From positions 466,590 through 530,589 of the forward strand of contig PEDN01001360.1 of the NCBI GenBank assembly GCA_003864495.1: a stretch of DNA of 64,000 bases. Direction: 5' to 3'. This document shows, piece by piece, positions 49,101-60,015 of the stretch. The stretch's first letter is position 1, and every line of letters begins with the position of its first letter. The notes below the pieces were generated by a model, which was given only the letters and a program-made list of their open reading frames with translations, was not told the DNA's origin and did no database searches. This stretch comes from Nemopilema nomurai (lineage: Eukaryota > Cnidaria > Scyphozoa > Rhizostomeae > Rhizostomatidae). Position numbers and translations under genes: made by a program.

Positions 49101-52100
49101 TTAAAGAAAGATTCATTTGATACAAAGCTATTGAATTTGACAACAACGAAAGAATGGCAGCTAATTTTTTCTCCATGATGAAATTTAGCGCCAACTTGAA
49201 CATTGCAAATAGTTATTGCTGTTGCACCGTTTTCAAATGTTTGCGTTTTTGGTGTCTACACGGGCAAATAGCGTTTTCAAAAAGTTGCGTTTTCAAAAGA
49301 TTCCACTTTGGAAAGCGTTTTCAAAAGTTTGCGTTTTCAGTCAAAGATTTACCGGTGTCGTGTAGACGGGAGGTGAAAACGCAACCGTGTAGACGGGGCC
49401 TGAGAAACAGCAACTGATTAGATATTGTATTGCCGTACGAAAATATGAAATCGACTGATGAATCCAAAAACACTTTGCAAAGTTCCAGATTAATCACAGA
49501 CTTAACACAAGGTAGCCCAAAGAGTTACAACTCGAAAAAGAGCCTGCCTGTTTTGTGATTGAAGACCTTTTAAAAAGTCAAAATTTCCTGACTACTGAAC
49601 TCAACTGTTCCATCTGCCTCAAACTGCAAGCTTCGCAGATCCTGAAAAAAATATCGAGTCACGTGCTAATTTCTAATAAGACTTTCCACAAGGAGCAGCA
49701 AAGTATTCAAGGGCCTTTGGCGAATCGATAGCAGTCCATTATTTGGTATACTTATTTGCAAGCCTTTTGATGTTTTGATGATCAACCATTCTAACCATTT
49801 GGCACGTCTTTTCCATCACCTATTACACTCACCTAATTCACTTATTGCTGTAATTCTTTGCTTGCTTGGCATCTATAGCCTTCATTGCTAACGTGCTGAC
49901 ACATGCAGAAATCTTAACTGACGGGCAAATGGGCCTACATTACCCCACCCCCCTACCCCTCCCATAAATCGCGGCAATTACCTAATAAGAACCCAGCCCT
50001 CCTTTTGGCGCTGATTACAAAACATCCCTTTAAAAGACGCTGGTATTTCATTTTCTTTACATACTGAATAGAACCACAACAAAACGAAAACAACAACAAC
50101 AACAACATCAGAAAATCTGTGGAAACAAGGCCATACCGGGCCCTCAAAGATACCGTGCTCTTGTTCGTTTTAGAAACCAACTCACCCAAACTCCGACTAA
50201 CATTTCCCAGAATGATAATCTAACAAACATAGGATTGGTGAGGTTTTCTTCAAAAAGCCTCCAAAGAACTCGCCATTCAAACAACTAGCGATCCGTTCTT
50301 GGTGATGTGTAGGTGGACGACGGAGGCGTTATCCATAATAAGACGTCATCCAAAATTAGGGATATGGAGACAAGAAATAAATGAGTGCACATGCTAGGTG
50401 GCAAAGCCTGTATTTAGTCTCGGCAGCACTGCGTAGCCGGTGGGTGTAGGTAGGGCTTGCGTAGGCGGGCTAGCAAGCCTTCTTTCTCTGACCATTACTG
50501 GCCTTGCTCGCCTGAATGAAACGAGACTTCGTTGGATATTTTCGATGTCTTTCGCGTAACTTTTGCGTGGTTTGCGATCCACAACAGGCTTTTTGTTTGT
50601 CGTTGTCTGAAGCTTGGGGACGAGTGTTTGAAATGCAAAAATTGTGGTTCGGCTGTTCCGTGCCACGAGAGGAGTGCAATCGTTCATCCTCATAAGAGTC
50701 TTCTTTATAAATGCTTTATTATTGGCAGAAAGAATCCAGAGGGTTCTTGCATAAACTCGTCGAAGTTACACACAAACTAAAATAAGACAAAGAGCCATCG
50801 AGCTTTGAACCTGGATCTTGAACTATTGGTTCGAAGGACGGTGATACAATTGTAAATCATGACATGGGTTATGTTAATCATGACAAACAAGCTAGCATTC
50901 TACCTCCCAATGTTGGATGCAACTAATTTGCTTGGAGTATTAAAATTCGCTTGGTCCTATATAAGATATCGGCCCATGCAAGTTGCTTTCTATCAATATC
51001 TGTAAAACCGTTAATTCTTGCAAAATGCACCTCTGGCATGTTTGGAAACTTGCCAAAAGACGCAAGGCGATTATCAATTAGTAGGCTGCGGGGCGTTTGC
51101 ACTGGGCGTTTAGGAGAGGAAAACAGTACATCCAGTGGCAATTTCCGATGACAACTATTTGGGATATTCTCGTCTTCTTTCACAGCACGTCGTCAATCAT
51201 CAGGAAACAAAAGTCCTCCATGATTGTAAATATTTACCATGATCCTTTGGTTCTCTGCCAAAAATACACACACAAACAAAACAAACTGCTAAACAATGGG
51301 TTCGCAAGGCCACACCTTCATCCAGAATTTTTCAAACAAATGCCAGGAATTATGCAACCATGATTACAGATGCCATAATTATTTACAAAAAAGGTTGCCT
51401 CATGTACAAGCAGAGATCCATGAACTACCTGATTAGAATTGTACTGACAGAATGGCAGATATTTATTTCTGGCATGCAAGGGCATGATCAGTAAGCAGTA
51501 TAGTGATCTGAGGCACAGGCTACATTCACATTACACCTTTATCATTACTATCTGTCTTGTGAATAAAAACGTTTCAAATCATTCAATTTCAAAATGAATG
51601 CGCTATAAAAATGATAAGCGTTCAGCCCTAGTCTTCTCTTCTCTTTTAAATAAGTCCTTTTGTGTATGCTTCAAAACTTGCTTTGTAAAAGTGCCAGAAA
51701 ACATAAAACACAAACAATACTCAATCATCTCTTTTCTAAACTAAAGGCTGCACCTCAGGGGGAGCTTACAAATATTCCAAGGAAGCTTATCTTTACCATC
51801 CATCCCCCACCCTCCCCCTCACTAATCATAAAAATATTCCAGTCTTTAACTTTAAATTCAACTACACACATTCTCTGTGAATTAATTTTCCAAGGACTAG
51901 CAGTGACTGACTTTCCTCACCTAAATTTAACCATCCAGAGCATATATTGATACCAATGATAAAATGAAGATTAATGGATATCCTTTTTCTTCTTTAATCA
52001 GTGACTAAAATGCTTTTATTGTCCTAAACTTGGTTATCACAAGGAAAGAACTTAATGAAAAATGGCTGGCACAACCTTGATTGAATTACTATTCTTTGAA

Positions 52101-53627
52101 ATTACTATATTTTGGGCCTCCATTAAATCACTGGACATATGAAAAGATTCTGAACATGCATTAAATAGGAAGAGGTTGGACATGGTCTCTCTTATCCCTC
52201 TGAATAAGAATCTTCTATCAAAATATTTTACAAACCAAACATTCCATGCTGGTTTCCATGCTAAAATTATGAGCTGTAGAAAGTTCACTTTTGATGCAAT
52301 TTTAGCTTCACAACATGGCAAAACCATAGAAATCAAAATTCATAATAAACTTTCTCCATTATAATACAGGAAAATGTTAGATTATTATCATTCCATATTT
52401 GTCAATTGACATAATGGTAATGCCATGACAAAACTTCATTTGTGTCTCCATGTTCTCTTATTTGTATTTAGAGTCCTATGATTTTTTTTAATAAACTAGA
52501 CATATGAACATTTCATACACCTAAAGCCTCTTGCAAGTTAGGCACTGCATCACTTCTCCATTGACTAGATTCTCTAAATTCATGCTGTTTTGTTGTCCTG
52601 TACACATTGAATGATAATGATAGTTATGATATTTTTCAGTAGTGCTTTAATTTCTTAAGATATCACACATATCAAATTGTAGTGTATTTGCTTGGCTATG
52701 TTGGAAAATGAATATTTTAGATAGATTTGCAGAACTATCATAATTCTTGCAGTAAAATGTTTTTTGATAAGACATAATGTCACTAAAAATGATTGTATCA
52801 TATCGCAGTTAGTCTGCTATGCTTGGATATTATACTGACTTCTGCAGCCTTCTCTCTAGATTCAAGTTGCTGGTTCACAATACCCAGAATAAAAAGTAAA
52901 CCACTTGTGTCCATGGCCAGTAACTTTTCAAACAAGATATCACTGAACCAGAAGCTGAATGCAAGTGCCACAAAAGCACACTACAAGTGTACATTATAAG
53001 CTTTAGAGGTGAACTAATTCTATAGATTTTACTGCGTAATGTATAAGCAAAGTAAATGCATATACAGACTCTACCAGCTAAAAAAACTTTTTTTCTTCAA
53101 ATTAATTCTGTGGTTGATAGTGACCTTAATTTCATTACCTTACCAATGTGAGTGTAATTCAATTTGATACGACGATAATCATCTCATAAAACTCAGGGAT
53201 GTGAGCTGCAACAATAATTACCAAAGCTTCCACTCAACTATTTGCCACTGCAACCCTTTCTTTTCAACAAGTATAAATGTGGCTTCATCAAGGTTTTTTA
53301 AGACAAGACATTCACAGTCGCGCAGGGAGATGACTCTGAGACATGTACGACGGTTGTGTATTCTTTAACATGAACGCCAATCCTGAGCATTGCATAATGC
53401 ATTTTGCTGAAATACTGTCTCAAATACATTCTAATTCTTAGGCCAAAATTCAGGCTAATTCAAATGTCAAATATTACTCTAAAATCAACAAGTACCTGTG
53501 GGTATGTACAGTTTTGGTCATCACTTGCTCCAAGCACAGCAGTGGCCTCGTCTTCTAAAGCTTTGCCTCCTTCGAGAATGTCAACCATTGACAATATGTC
53601 AGAGCCAGCATCATTTTCGTCGGCCAT
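31181..53627 (-). CDS. UBR7: UBR7, UBR-box/PHD-finger protein (11 coding exons, 405 aa)
   Basis: Coding exons in transcript order: 53627-53496, 47649-47516, 45268-45208, 38922-38827, 36831-36778, 34835-34739, 34167-34010, 33540-33385, 32541-32376, 31948-31887, 31282-31181. Every junction is GT-AG and in phase (406 codons with TAA). Exon 1 has DEATAVLGASDDQNCTYPQ, near the human N-terminus. Exons 2-3 form the UBR box (YRQALYSCLSC, GICFACSLHCHDGH, NFRCDCGNSSFKD). Exons 4-6 form the atypical PHD finger (YCTCGRPYPDPDDE, MIQCVICEDWYHTR, MICDGC). Exon 7 is a charged linker, exon 8 has SSFWPCQWRKLLCKCSEC, and exons 9-11 end with VVKKEDVEEFFAGMTARKRK. Human UBR7 is 425 aa. The family is annotated as an E3 ligase recognising N-degrons, and the human protein is linked to histone H2B ubiquitination; activity here is inferred. 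The chosen start is the second Met of the frame, since 53627 matches the usual N-terminus; an upstream Met at 53648 is possible. Introns reach 6.3 kb. Confidence 0.95.
33630..33815. repeat. Purine-rich GAAGAACG-type minisatellite in UBR7 intron 7
   Basis: The plus strand is almost all purine with occasional C or T, and includes about four copies of an 11 bp word (ACGGAAGAAGA). It is pyrimidine-rich in the UBR7 transcript and lies between exons 7 and 8. Confidence 0.85.
35348..35356 (+). promoter_or_regulatory. TATA-like element upstream of nested gene
   Basis: TATAAAATA lies 81 bases before the nested gene ATG at 35437. That leaves room for a start site about 30 bases downstream and a short leader. 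AT-rich intronic DNA makes chance matches likely. Confidence 0.3.
35437..36566 (+). CDS. Nested gene in UBR7 intron 5: unrecognised basic protein, 160 aa
   Basis: Three exons on the strand opposite UBR7: 35437-35722, 36001-36121 and 36491-36566, joined by GT-AG introns (donors GTAGGA and GTAGGT; acceptors TTTTTGCAG and CCTTCAG) with compatible phases (286 + 121 + 76 = 483 bases, ending in TAA). I do not recognise the product. Residues 20-75 are charged and probably helical (FNDDINSLHQTINERKTRQQ). A central DYARRQIPHTMNVMKAALLAP stretch follows at about residues 96-116. The C-terminus is very basic (SRKRGLTELKRQKRQQ) and could act as a nuclear-localisation or nucleic-acid-binding tail. No signal peptide, membrane span or known motif is visible. 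It lies wholly between UBR7 exons 5 and 6. Three independently consistent splice junctions make a real gene likely, although no transcript evidence is available and no canonical poly(A) signal was found nearby. Confidence 0.7.
37070..37721 (-). mobile_element. Degenerate PIF/Harbinger element, 652 bp, in UBR7 intron 4
   Basis: Imperfect terminal inverted repeats (AGGCCCACATTCACTTGGC at 37070; the complement of the right end reads AGGCCGACCTCCACTTGGC from 37721) are flanked by TAA at 37067-37069 and 37722-37724, the 3 bp target duplication of PIF/Harbinger. Inside, the minus strand keeps a broken piece of transposase. The element is internally deleted. Confidence 0.75.
37485..37645 (-). pseudogene. 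PIF/Harbinger transposase N-terminal remnant
   Basis: The minus strand reads RGRLWVR in one frame, then EIYRQRKFEKEYRQALLIR and LVSGNELFFPVFRMHALKFEEL in another, which matches the N-terminal pattern of HARBI1-type transposases (WVR...EY..L..EL...D...FF..FRM....F..LL). The frame is shifted near 37615 and similarity fades after about 37485, so neither the DDE catalytic domain nor a functional protein remains. Confidence 0.65.
38281..38460. repeat. Long AGAAGA purine tract in UBR7 intron 4
   Basis: About 180 bases of the plus strand are almost entirely A and G (GAAGAAGAGAAGAAG-type repeats with scattered T and C). Long homopurine-homopyrimidine DNA can form triplex structures. Here it is the pyrimidine strand in the UBR7 pre-mRNA. 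Apparent Ser/Leu/Phe-rich open frames on the minus strand are products of the repeat. Confidence 0.9.
38923..45207 (-). other. UBR7 intron 3 (6.3 kb), no nested gene supported
   Basis: The largest intron of the model separates the UBR-box exon at 45268-45208 from the PHD exon at 38922-38827. Apart from the GATTGCTCT repeat at 41.5-41.9 kb I see no exon, RNA gene or transposon with defined ends. Confidence 0.7.
41536..41935. repeat. Degenerate GTGATTGCTCTATTT repeats in UBR7 intron 3
   Basis: Words such as GTGATTGCTCTATTTAAAT, GTGATTGCTCTATTTGATTG, ATTGATTGCTCTGTTTGA and GTGATTGCTCTTTTTGG recur at irregular spacing of roughly 20-50 bases over 400 bases. It is a diverged minisatellite with no coding signal. 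Confidence 0.7.
47650..53495 (-). other. UBR7 intron 1 (5.8 kb) with one MITE
   Basis: This intron separates the start exon from the first UBR-box exon. It contains the 521 bp MITE at 48880-49400. Other open frames (for example around 50394-50780 on both strands) overlap each other and resemble nothing I recognise. Confidence 0.7.
48880..49400. mobile_element. MITE with CCCCGTCTACACG ends, 521 bp
   Basis: The left end GACCCCGTCTACACG and the complement of the right end GGCCCCGTCTACACG form a 15 bp terminal inverted repeat with one mismatch, flanked by TGA at 48877-48879 and 49401-49403. A second CGTGTAGACGGG copy sits just inside the right end (about 49358-49370), and GCGTTTTCAAAA-type words repeat internally. 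There is no coding capacity. The 3 bp flank and GC-rich ends suggest PIF/Harbinger, but TGA is not the usual TWA target. Confidence 0.7.
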
Positions 53628-54769
53628 GCTTTTACCGCGTTCACGCATAAATTTTTGTGCTTTGCTCCTGCGTAGTGGTCTCAGAAGCACTTCGATTTAA
53701 GTTTTGTTTACCATTTTTACATTGTGTACAAGGAACGCTTCCCTGAAAATAATATCACATTAGCAAGTCTGCTTGCCACAGCCCCGTCTCATTAAACAAA
53801 ACCTTTCATTGGTTGTGCTCCTAATCCCACATCGCAAAGTTGCCTCCTCCAACGCAAAGTCTCTTTTAAGCTAACTTTTGCAGATTAGACCCAGTCTGAA
53901 GTAAGACTTCCTGGAACTTTTTTTTAATTAGGCAGTAATTTTATTATTGGTGCTTGAAACCAAAAATCCTCGCAGTCGACTCCCATATCTATGTTTCGTT
54001 TATAAATTGTTGCTTCCCTGTCAGCTGACGACAATTTATAATGCATGTTTTTCTAAGAATTTGAAAACTTACAGTGTGATCATTGATGTCATGATTTACT
54101 GGGTTATTCTTTTTGTTCATTTTTTTACTTTTTCCTTATCTTTAAGTCTCTAGTGGTTAAGAACAAGCACTTACTATTGACCATCCTTGACAAGGTTTGC
54201 ATTATCTAGAACTTTTTTTGTAGGCATTACCTTCAAAGATTACTCAAAAAAAAACACCAAATATTATAAATCTGTCATTTCTAATACTGCTTTATGTATA
54301 TCTAACTAATAATATATTTACATCTTCCAACATATTCACATTATTTATACTTCTCAAGAATTAAAAATAACACCACACGAAAAGAACGTCAAGACCTGAA
54401 CAATAATTTATAACTGCACAAGAAAGGATTTAAAAATTCAATATTTTTCATATTTTTTTTGGATGATAAGACATTAAAAAAGTTAAAGACTCATTTTCAA
54501 CAGGGGTGATTTCTTGAAGAGTTTGAGAGTTGGAAATTAACATGTTAAGCCCCCCACTCAAAATTCAAAAATGGTTTTGTTATAAATATTGCTGGACAAA
54601 CCAACATATCAATTCAGGAAAAGTTAACAATATATTCGATGAAACATTAATATAAACAGAACTACAAATATTGTATTTAAATTAAGCCGAAGATACTTCG
54701 TATGATACTTTGTGCTTCACTGTGACAATCCGTAGTTTACTTTTTTGTGAAGAAAGGTCTTGAACTTCA
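53628..54769. other. Intergenic DNA between UBR7 start and the next gene
   Basis: This is the upstream side of UBR7 and the 3' side of the flavodoxin-like gene, both on the minus strand. It should contain the UBR7 promoter. I see no other coding exon. Confidence 0.45.
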
Positions 54770-56055
54770 TTATACAACACAAGGTCCGGCAGTTTCCAGC
54801 TTTGGGTCAACGTGGTAAAAGTTCGGCATACCAAAAGGTAAGAAATCTGACACATCTAGTCTGTCATGACTTGAATTTAATATTGCCCAAAGTTCTTTTG
54901 CTATAATTTGTCGCCTTTTCCCGCTTGCAATAACCGTGCAAGATACTCCGCAGTTATTCCATACACTGTGATTGCGGATGTTTTCTTTGTTCGACTCTAA
55001 ACCCAACAGCTCAAGCAAAAACTGCGGGATGGTCATATCGAGTTCGCTTGCAACCGTTATTATTGTATGAGACAATTTCATCATCTCCACCGCTTTCACG
55101 AGGTTGTCCCTTCCGATGAATTCTCTTGCATCAGCCAGGCTTTCGCACTTTGCAAGTGGCAGCATGGAAAGATCTAGAAAAAACAACTGGTAATGAGATC
55201 GAAGAAAAACACATCCACAAGCCCGAGCCCAGGGGAATCACCCTCTGACCCAGTCTACAAAAACCGTTTGCAAAACATCTCGAATTTCGCTATTGTTCGA
55301 TAAAAAAGTTCTGAGGTGCTTTGCATGAAAAAATTTCTACCCTTATCCGAGGACTATTACAATAAAATGATGCTAAACTGTTCAGTGGAATCATTTTTGT
55401 GTAGCAAACAACAAAATTTTCTTGGAGCACTGGTGCTCGAAAGTTTCAATGCAATTATGCGACGGAGCTCCCCAACAAAGCCCATAAACAAATTCTTGAA
55501 AAAAAATTGCGCCTAACATGTAGCCAAACACATGGCGAGCTTTTCTGGTAAACAACCTCCAAAAAAAACGAAAATTTTCTTGCAAGTTAGAATTTGACTT
55601 AACATTTAACCCCGTGTACATACAAAACTTATGACGTTCCTACAGTTCCATAAAATTTACATTGAGCGGTTGAACAATAAAATTTGGGTAACAGTTTCAC
55701 CTGAACTGCTCCCCAATTATATATTCGTGGGGTAAAGCCAACATTCTTTCATTGAACTCTATTTTACAATTTGTGCTGTTTACAAGCCTCAACACTGACC
55801 GAGTGTTGTTTTGAAAGTTTCAAAATTTTCTTGAACCTTTCCAGCATAGACAAAAACAGCGCAAGAGCTTTTAGCAAAAGCCAACGAATAAGAAATGCTT
55901 TGTGGATAATGCAAAAATTGAACTAGAACAGTTTTCCAGCTTGACTTACCGAAGAGGGTGACTTCGTGTCCTCTTGCACGAAGTTGCCTCATAACATGAA
56001 GACCGTCGGTTCTTTCAGTCCCGTCAGAGCAGCCCGAAATCAGAAATACTTTCAT
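54770..56055 (-). CDS. Small flavodoxin/NAD(P)H-FMN-reductase-like protein (2 exons, 169 aa)
   Basis: Exon 1 is 56055-55950 and exon 2 is 55173-54770. The intron has a GTAAGT donor and a TTTTTTCTAG acceptor, and the join is in phase (510 bases with TAA). The protein opens with a beta strand and glycine/serine loop (MKVFLISGCSDGTERTDG), a basic helix (HVMRQLRARGHEVTLF) and then DLSMLPLAKC. This resembles the start of NADPH-dependent FMN reductases, where ISGS...G loops bind the flavin phosphate and xDLxxLPL follows the second strand. LSHTIITVASELDMTIPQFLLELL would correspond to the strand and loop that carry the active-site TPEYN motif in bacterial members. That motif is not conserved here, so catalysis is uncertain. 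No signal peptide or membrane span. The fold is inferred from pattern only; it could equally be another Rossmann-like protein. Confidence 0.6.
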
Positions 56056-59000
56056 TTTGAGGCTTTTCTTTTGGAGTACTGCAACGTCTTTAAAGGTCAG
56101 AACTGGACGCTTCGTGCCTTCTCAAGCAGCTCTTTCAGTTCACCTTAGCCTGTTCGTAACCCTACACAACAAAAAGCCAAGACCGAAGTGAAAACATTCG
56201 AGAAAGATTTCAATATTTATCATCAGCTGAGATCGCCTTATTGATTCTTTATGAACTAACCAATCCAAGATCACCCTATTGTCTCGTTGGCCAATCGAAA
56301 CGTTCACTTGTTGTCAATTTTAGTAGCTATCCAATCAGCTTCGTTGACAGGGCAGCCACCAATGACTGATGAAGAAAATCACCTCATTTCAAACACCAAA
56401 GACAGGGGGGTGTGGAATGCCTTCAGATTCAAAATCGACTGATGAAATCTTGAAATTTTCGCAAAATATAAATCAAATAAAATTATATGCAATGATATTT
56501 TTAATGCAAATGCCTTATTAAGAATAACTTTCTACCTTTTCTGGCAAAATAAGCAACTAACTTGATTGAATCTATACGAAGGTAGTCTAGCGTTCCTCCC
56601 CCCGGTTGATTAGATACGTCATTCGTGTGGATGTGGTGCCAACTTCGAACAGAAAAGTCACGAGTATTTCACAGGGTGATGAAATATTTCTTCAAACTTA
56701 GCCTAGAATTTTCGCAAATTATTGCAAGAACTTTCGTCTTCAAGAAATTTGAAAATAAGAATCTTTCTAGAAAAAAGACCTTCTCAAAACAAGTTTCCTT
56801 TACCAGAATATTTTTCTATCGAAGGCAGGCCAGGGCAAAGCCAATTGTTTACTAGAAGACACAAAAGCTTTTTGTTTCGACGTTTTCTAGAAAAAAAATT
56901 GATTTTGGAAACAAAGGAAGGCACACGCCTCCATGGAAAGCAAGTGTGTCACATATTTGTGTACCCAGTTTGCTCAAAATTAAAAGAAACCACAAGTGCA
57001 CTTGCATGTGAGGAACATGGCTCTGGGACACAAACCATGCATTATGCTGGCTTCCTCTGCTGAAGCTTTTTCCAATTCAGGGCTCGAATTACAGAATCTC
57101 ACAATAACAGACCGATAACAGTGGGGTAATACGGGCAACAGATCTACTCTGCACGGGCGATTAAAAAGGCTGCAACTTCCTTTCATCGCAGCCGTGATAC
57201 TGCACACTGCTAACCTGGGCACCTCTGGCCTTGAAAGACTATTTTAAGATAGTTGCTTTTAATCCTTGTCGGTTAACGAAGCCAGCTAAATATAGAGGTT
57301 TCGCAGAGCAACGATTTATGTCTGGGTAGGTCCCACTGTGAATTGAGGATTGAGAATTCCAGTGTAATTAGTTCTCAGTGCCACAATTAAAAAACATAAG
57401 GCAGCCTTTACAGGCTTCAAAAGAAAGACTCTCGATTTTGACGTTAAAATTACCTTTAAAAAAGGTTTGCCATTTTCGAAGCAGAATATTTTTCATTTAT
57501 TTGGAATAAATACTTGCTTGACTTGTTTCATATTCAACAAGCGTAAAATGTTGCTAATGGCAAAACGAGAAGCGTTTAGGCGTAATTATTTGCAGGAGTT
57601 CCAATAAGTAAGCATGTAAGAAAAAACAAACAATGTTTCTGAAGAGGTTTTTCTATTTCTGGACTGCGTATTGTTGCAACACCCATTGTTGAACGGATTT
57701 GAGCATGACCGTTTGCGTCAGCGAAGGTGTTATTGGAATCTTTAGGTGAGAGCCCCTGGGAGATAAATGAAAAAAAAGGTGGGAACCTTAATTTTCCTCT
57801 GTTTAGAAAATTTCTCAACACTGTGTGAAAGGACGAAAACAAACTGCAGAAAACAATACGTGAATAATAGCATGAGTACGTAGGAAACCCACCAACTGCA
57901 ATATGTATTTAATGTTTTATGGTGAAACGAAGGTCAAATGTTGTCAGTAACTCTGTATCAAATCGTAATAGTGAAAAGAATTAGGCCTTCGACAACGAAG
58001 GGTAATTCCCTTCCCAATGCCTAAGTTCCTCTATACCCTCTACATCTTCTTTGGTTGTAACACCTACAAGGCTAATTTACATCCTTGATATCAAATGATA
58101 CTATACTTCAATTATTTTTCAATTTACCTGTCTGCATAAAATGGGGCTCCCCTGAGTTTTCTGTCGCCGCGAACAACCTTTGTTGGGTGTTATCTTAACA
58201 TACCTCAGCTCGCCACAAAACGATGACGGTTAGCTAGCAATCAAAATTGTTTTCCTGGAAGCAAATTATGACGAAACTAAGAAACCGATACTGAATCATT
58301 GCCGTTTCAATACTAAAAAAATCTCACATTTCTAGTCTTTCCGAAATTACATTTCAACCAACCTTGACACCTTCATACCAATGTACAAAATGAGATGATA
58401 CCATTCTGCATTCGAAGTAGTCTTGGTAGTAACCGACCTGATACCCTGAACATATCGGGTTAAACTAAATCGATATGAAAGTTTTACGATAAAAATACAA
58501 TTAAAAAGTTTAATAAAAAGACAAAATATGATAACTTTAAGAAGAACAAATAAATCTGTGTTGTGTAAAATAAAGTCACGAGAGCTAAAACATTTCGAGC
58601 TAGAACAGAAAAATCAGCGCCATTTGGAATCTTTAGGCAATTCACATATTAGCTACAAAAAACAAAAAGGATTTTCAAGTAGAGCTTTCTTACACTGTAA
58701 GAATGTAACTAAAGCTAAGCAAAATTTTAGCAAAAGAAGTATTTGGAGCTGCTACAAGGCTCCATTTTGGATCTGTTTCGTTTAGACAACGCTTGGTTAA
58801 CGAGAAATAGCGAAATAAGGTAAGCAAAGATGTTTTGAAATGCTTTGCAACTGAAGCATGAGCCCATTTGAAAGTAATGAAGTCTTTGCAAATTAATGAA
58901 AGGTGACGTAATGGCAGACAATTGCTTTTGCGGCTAAGTGCGACCATTAATATTTAATATTCGCTTTTTAACTGCAAATTACACCCAACAGTGTGTGGCT

Positions 59001-59797
59001 ACATAATAAATCGCACAGATAATTTGAAAGGCAACCAGTTAATTCCATTTTGACCATATTTGGTAAGAATTGGATAATTTAGCGATACCAGAGAAATCTA
59101 GTAAACAGAACAGAAAAACATGAGACATAAGAAATTAATGCTAATGGTTTCTGATAACACGGGGTGTCTTGAAAGAACTCAATTTAATTGAGCATCCTGA
59201 CGCAGCAAAGTTTGCGACAACAAATGAAGAAGGGAGTTAAAATAAATCCAAGCTTGTTACTTGTAACTACAAAAAAATCGAATTAATATGTGAACAGAAC
59301 TCTATAATTTTTACGAGATTGTTGATGCCCTTGCCTAAGAGCAAGTTCACAGATGCACCACGTATTTCTAACAGATGCAAAATCCTTTCATTGACTTCTG
59401 TTCCAGCGGGCTTCTAGGCCACTTTTTCTCGTTATGCTGTTTGCCATCCAAAAGAAAGACTCTACCCTCTTGATTCCTTAACCCAAGCCTCATCTTTGTT
59501 GGTGGCAGTTTGGTAGCTGGTCAAATTAAGAAGGTTAACAATTCTCTACAAAAAAGAAGATTGTTAAAGCAATTAAAACCTTGAACTGAGAGATTTAAGC
59601 AATGCTTCGAGAAGTGTGTAAGAATATCAATCTAGAAATAGCTCATGCATAGTTTGTTATTATAAGAAGGAAGATAAAATCGAGGGGCAAATCACTCCAG
59701 AAAATCTCGTACACCTTTTGTGAAAATCCTATTGTTTTATCGAAAAAATCCCTGGAAATCCCATTGTTTTCATGGAAATCCCGTAGACGTTATTATA
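56056..59797. other. Intergenic DNA, no supported gene
   Basis: About 3.7 kb upstream of the flavodoxin-like gene. Open frames up to 113 codons exist (for example 56722-57063), but they overlap others on the opposite strand, have no splice partners and no recognisable motif. I see no RNA gene or element ends. Confidence 0.5.
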
Positions 59798-60015
59798 TAT
59801 AAGAAACCTAGTACTAGAGCACCAAAAATTTAAAAAAACTTTTAGAACGAAATCAATATTTTTAAGAAACTCCAAAAAATAAGATGACTTTCTGAGACTT
59901 TCAGGCACAAAATTTGATGTTAAATGCTTATCTAAAAATAAGAAACTTTTAGTACTAGTAACTAGTGAAAAATTAGGAAACTTTTAGTACTAGGACCCAA
60001 GCTAGGTTTCTTATA
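59798..60015. mobile_element. Complete 218 bp TIR element (MITE)
   Basis: TATAAGAAACCTAG at 59798-59811 is inverted exactly as CTAGGTTTCTTATA at 60002-60015. Internal words TTTTTAAGAAACTCCAAAA, GATGACTTTCTGAG and ACTAGTGAAAAATTA match the two halves of the split copy at 21711-23776. The element has no coding capacity, and the target duplication is unclear in the AT-rich flanks. Confidence 0.85.

Noticed and set aside
50394..50780. Overlapping frames on both strands in UBR7 intron 1
   Set aside because: No family similarity recognised and no consistent splice partners; possibly an old transposon fragment but unsupported.
50826..50840. GGTTCGA-like tRNA B-box word
   Set aside because: No A-box at the right distance and no cloverleaf can be drawn around it.
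56722..57063. 113-codon plus-strand frame
   Set aside because: Overlaps another frame on the same strand and one on the minus strand; no motif, no splice evidence.
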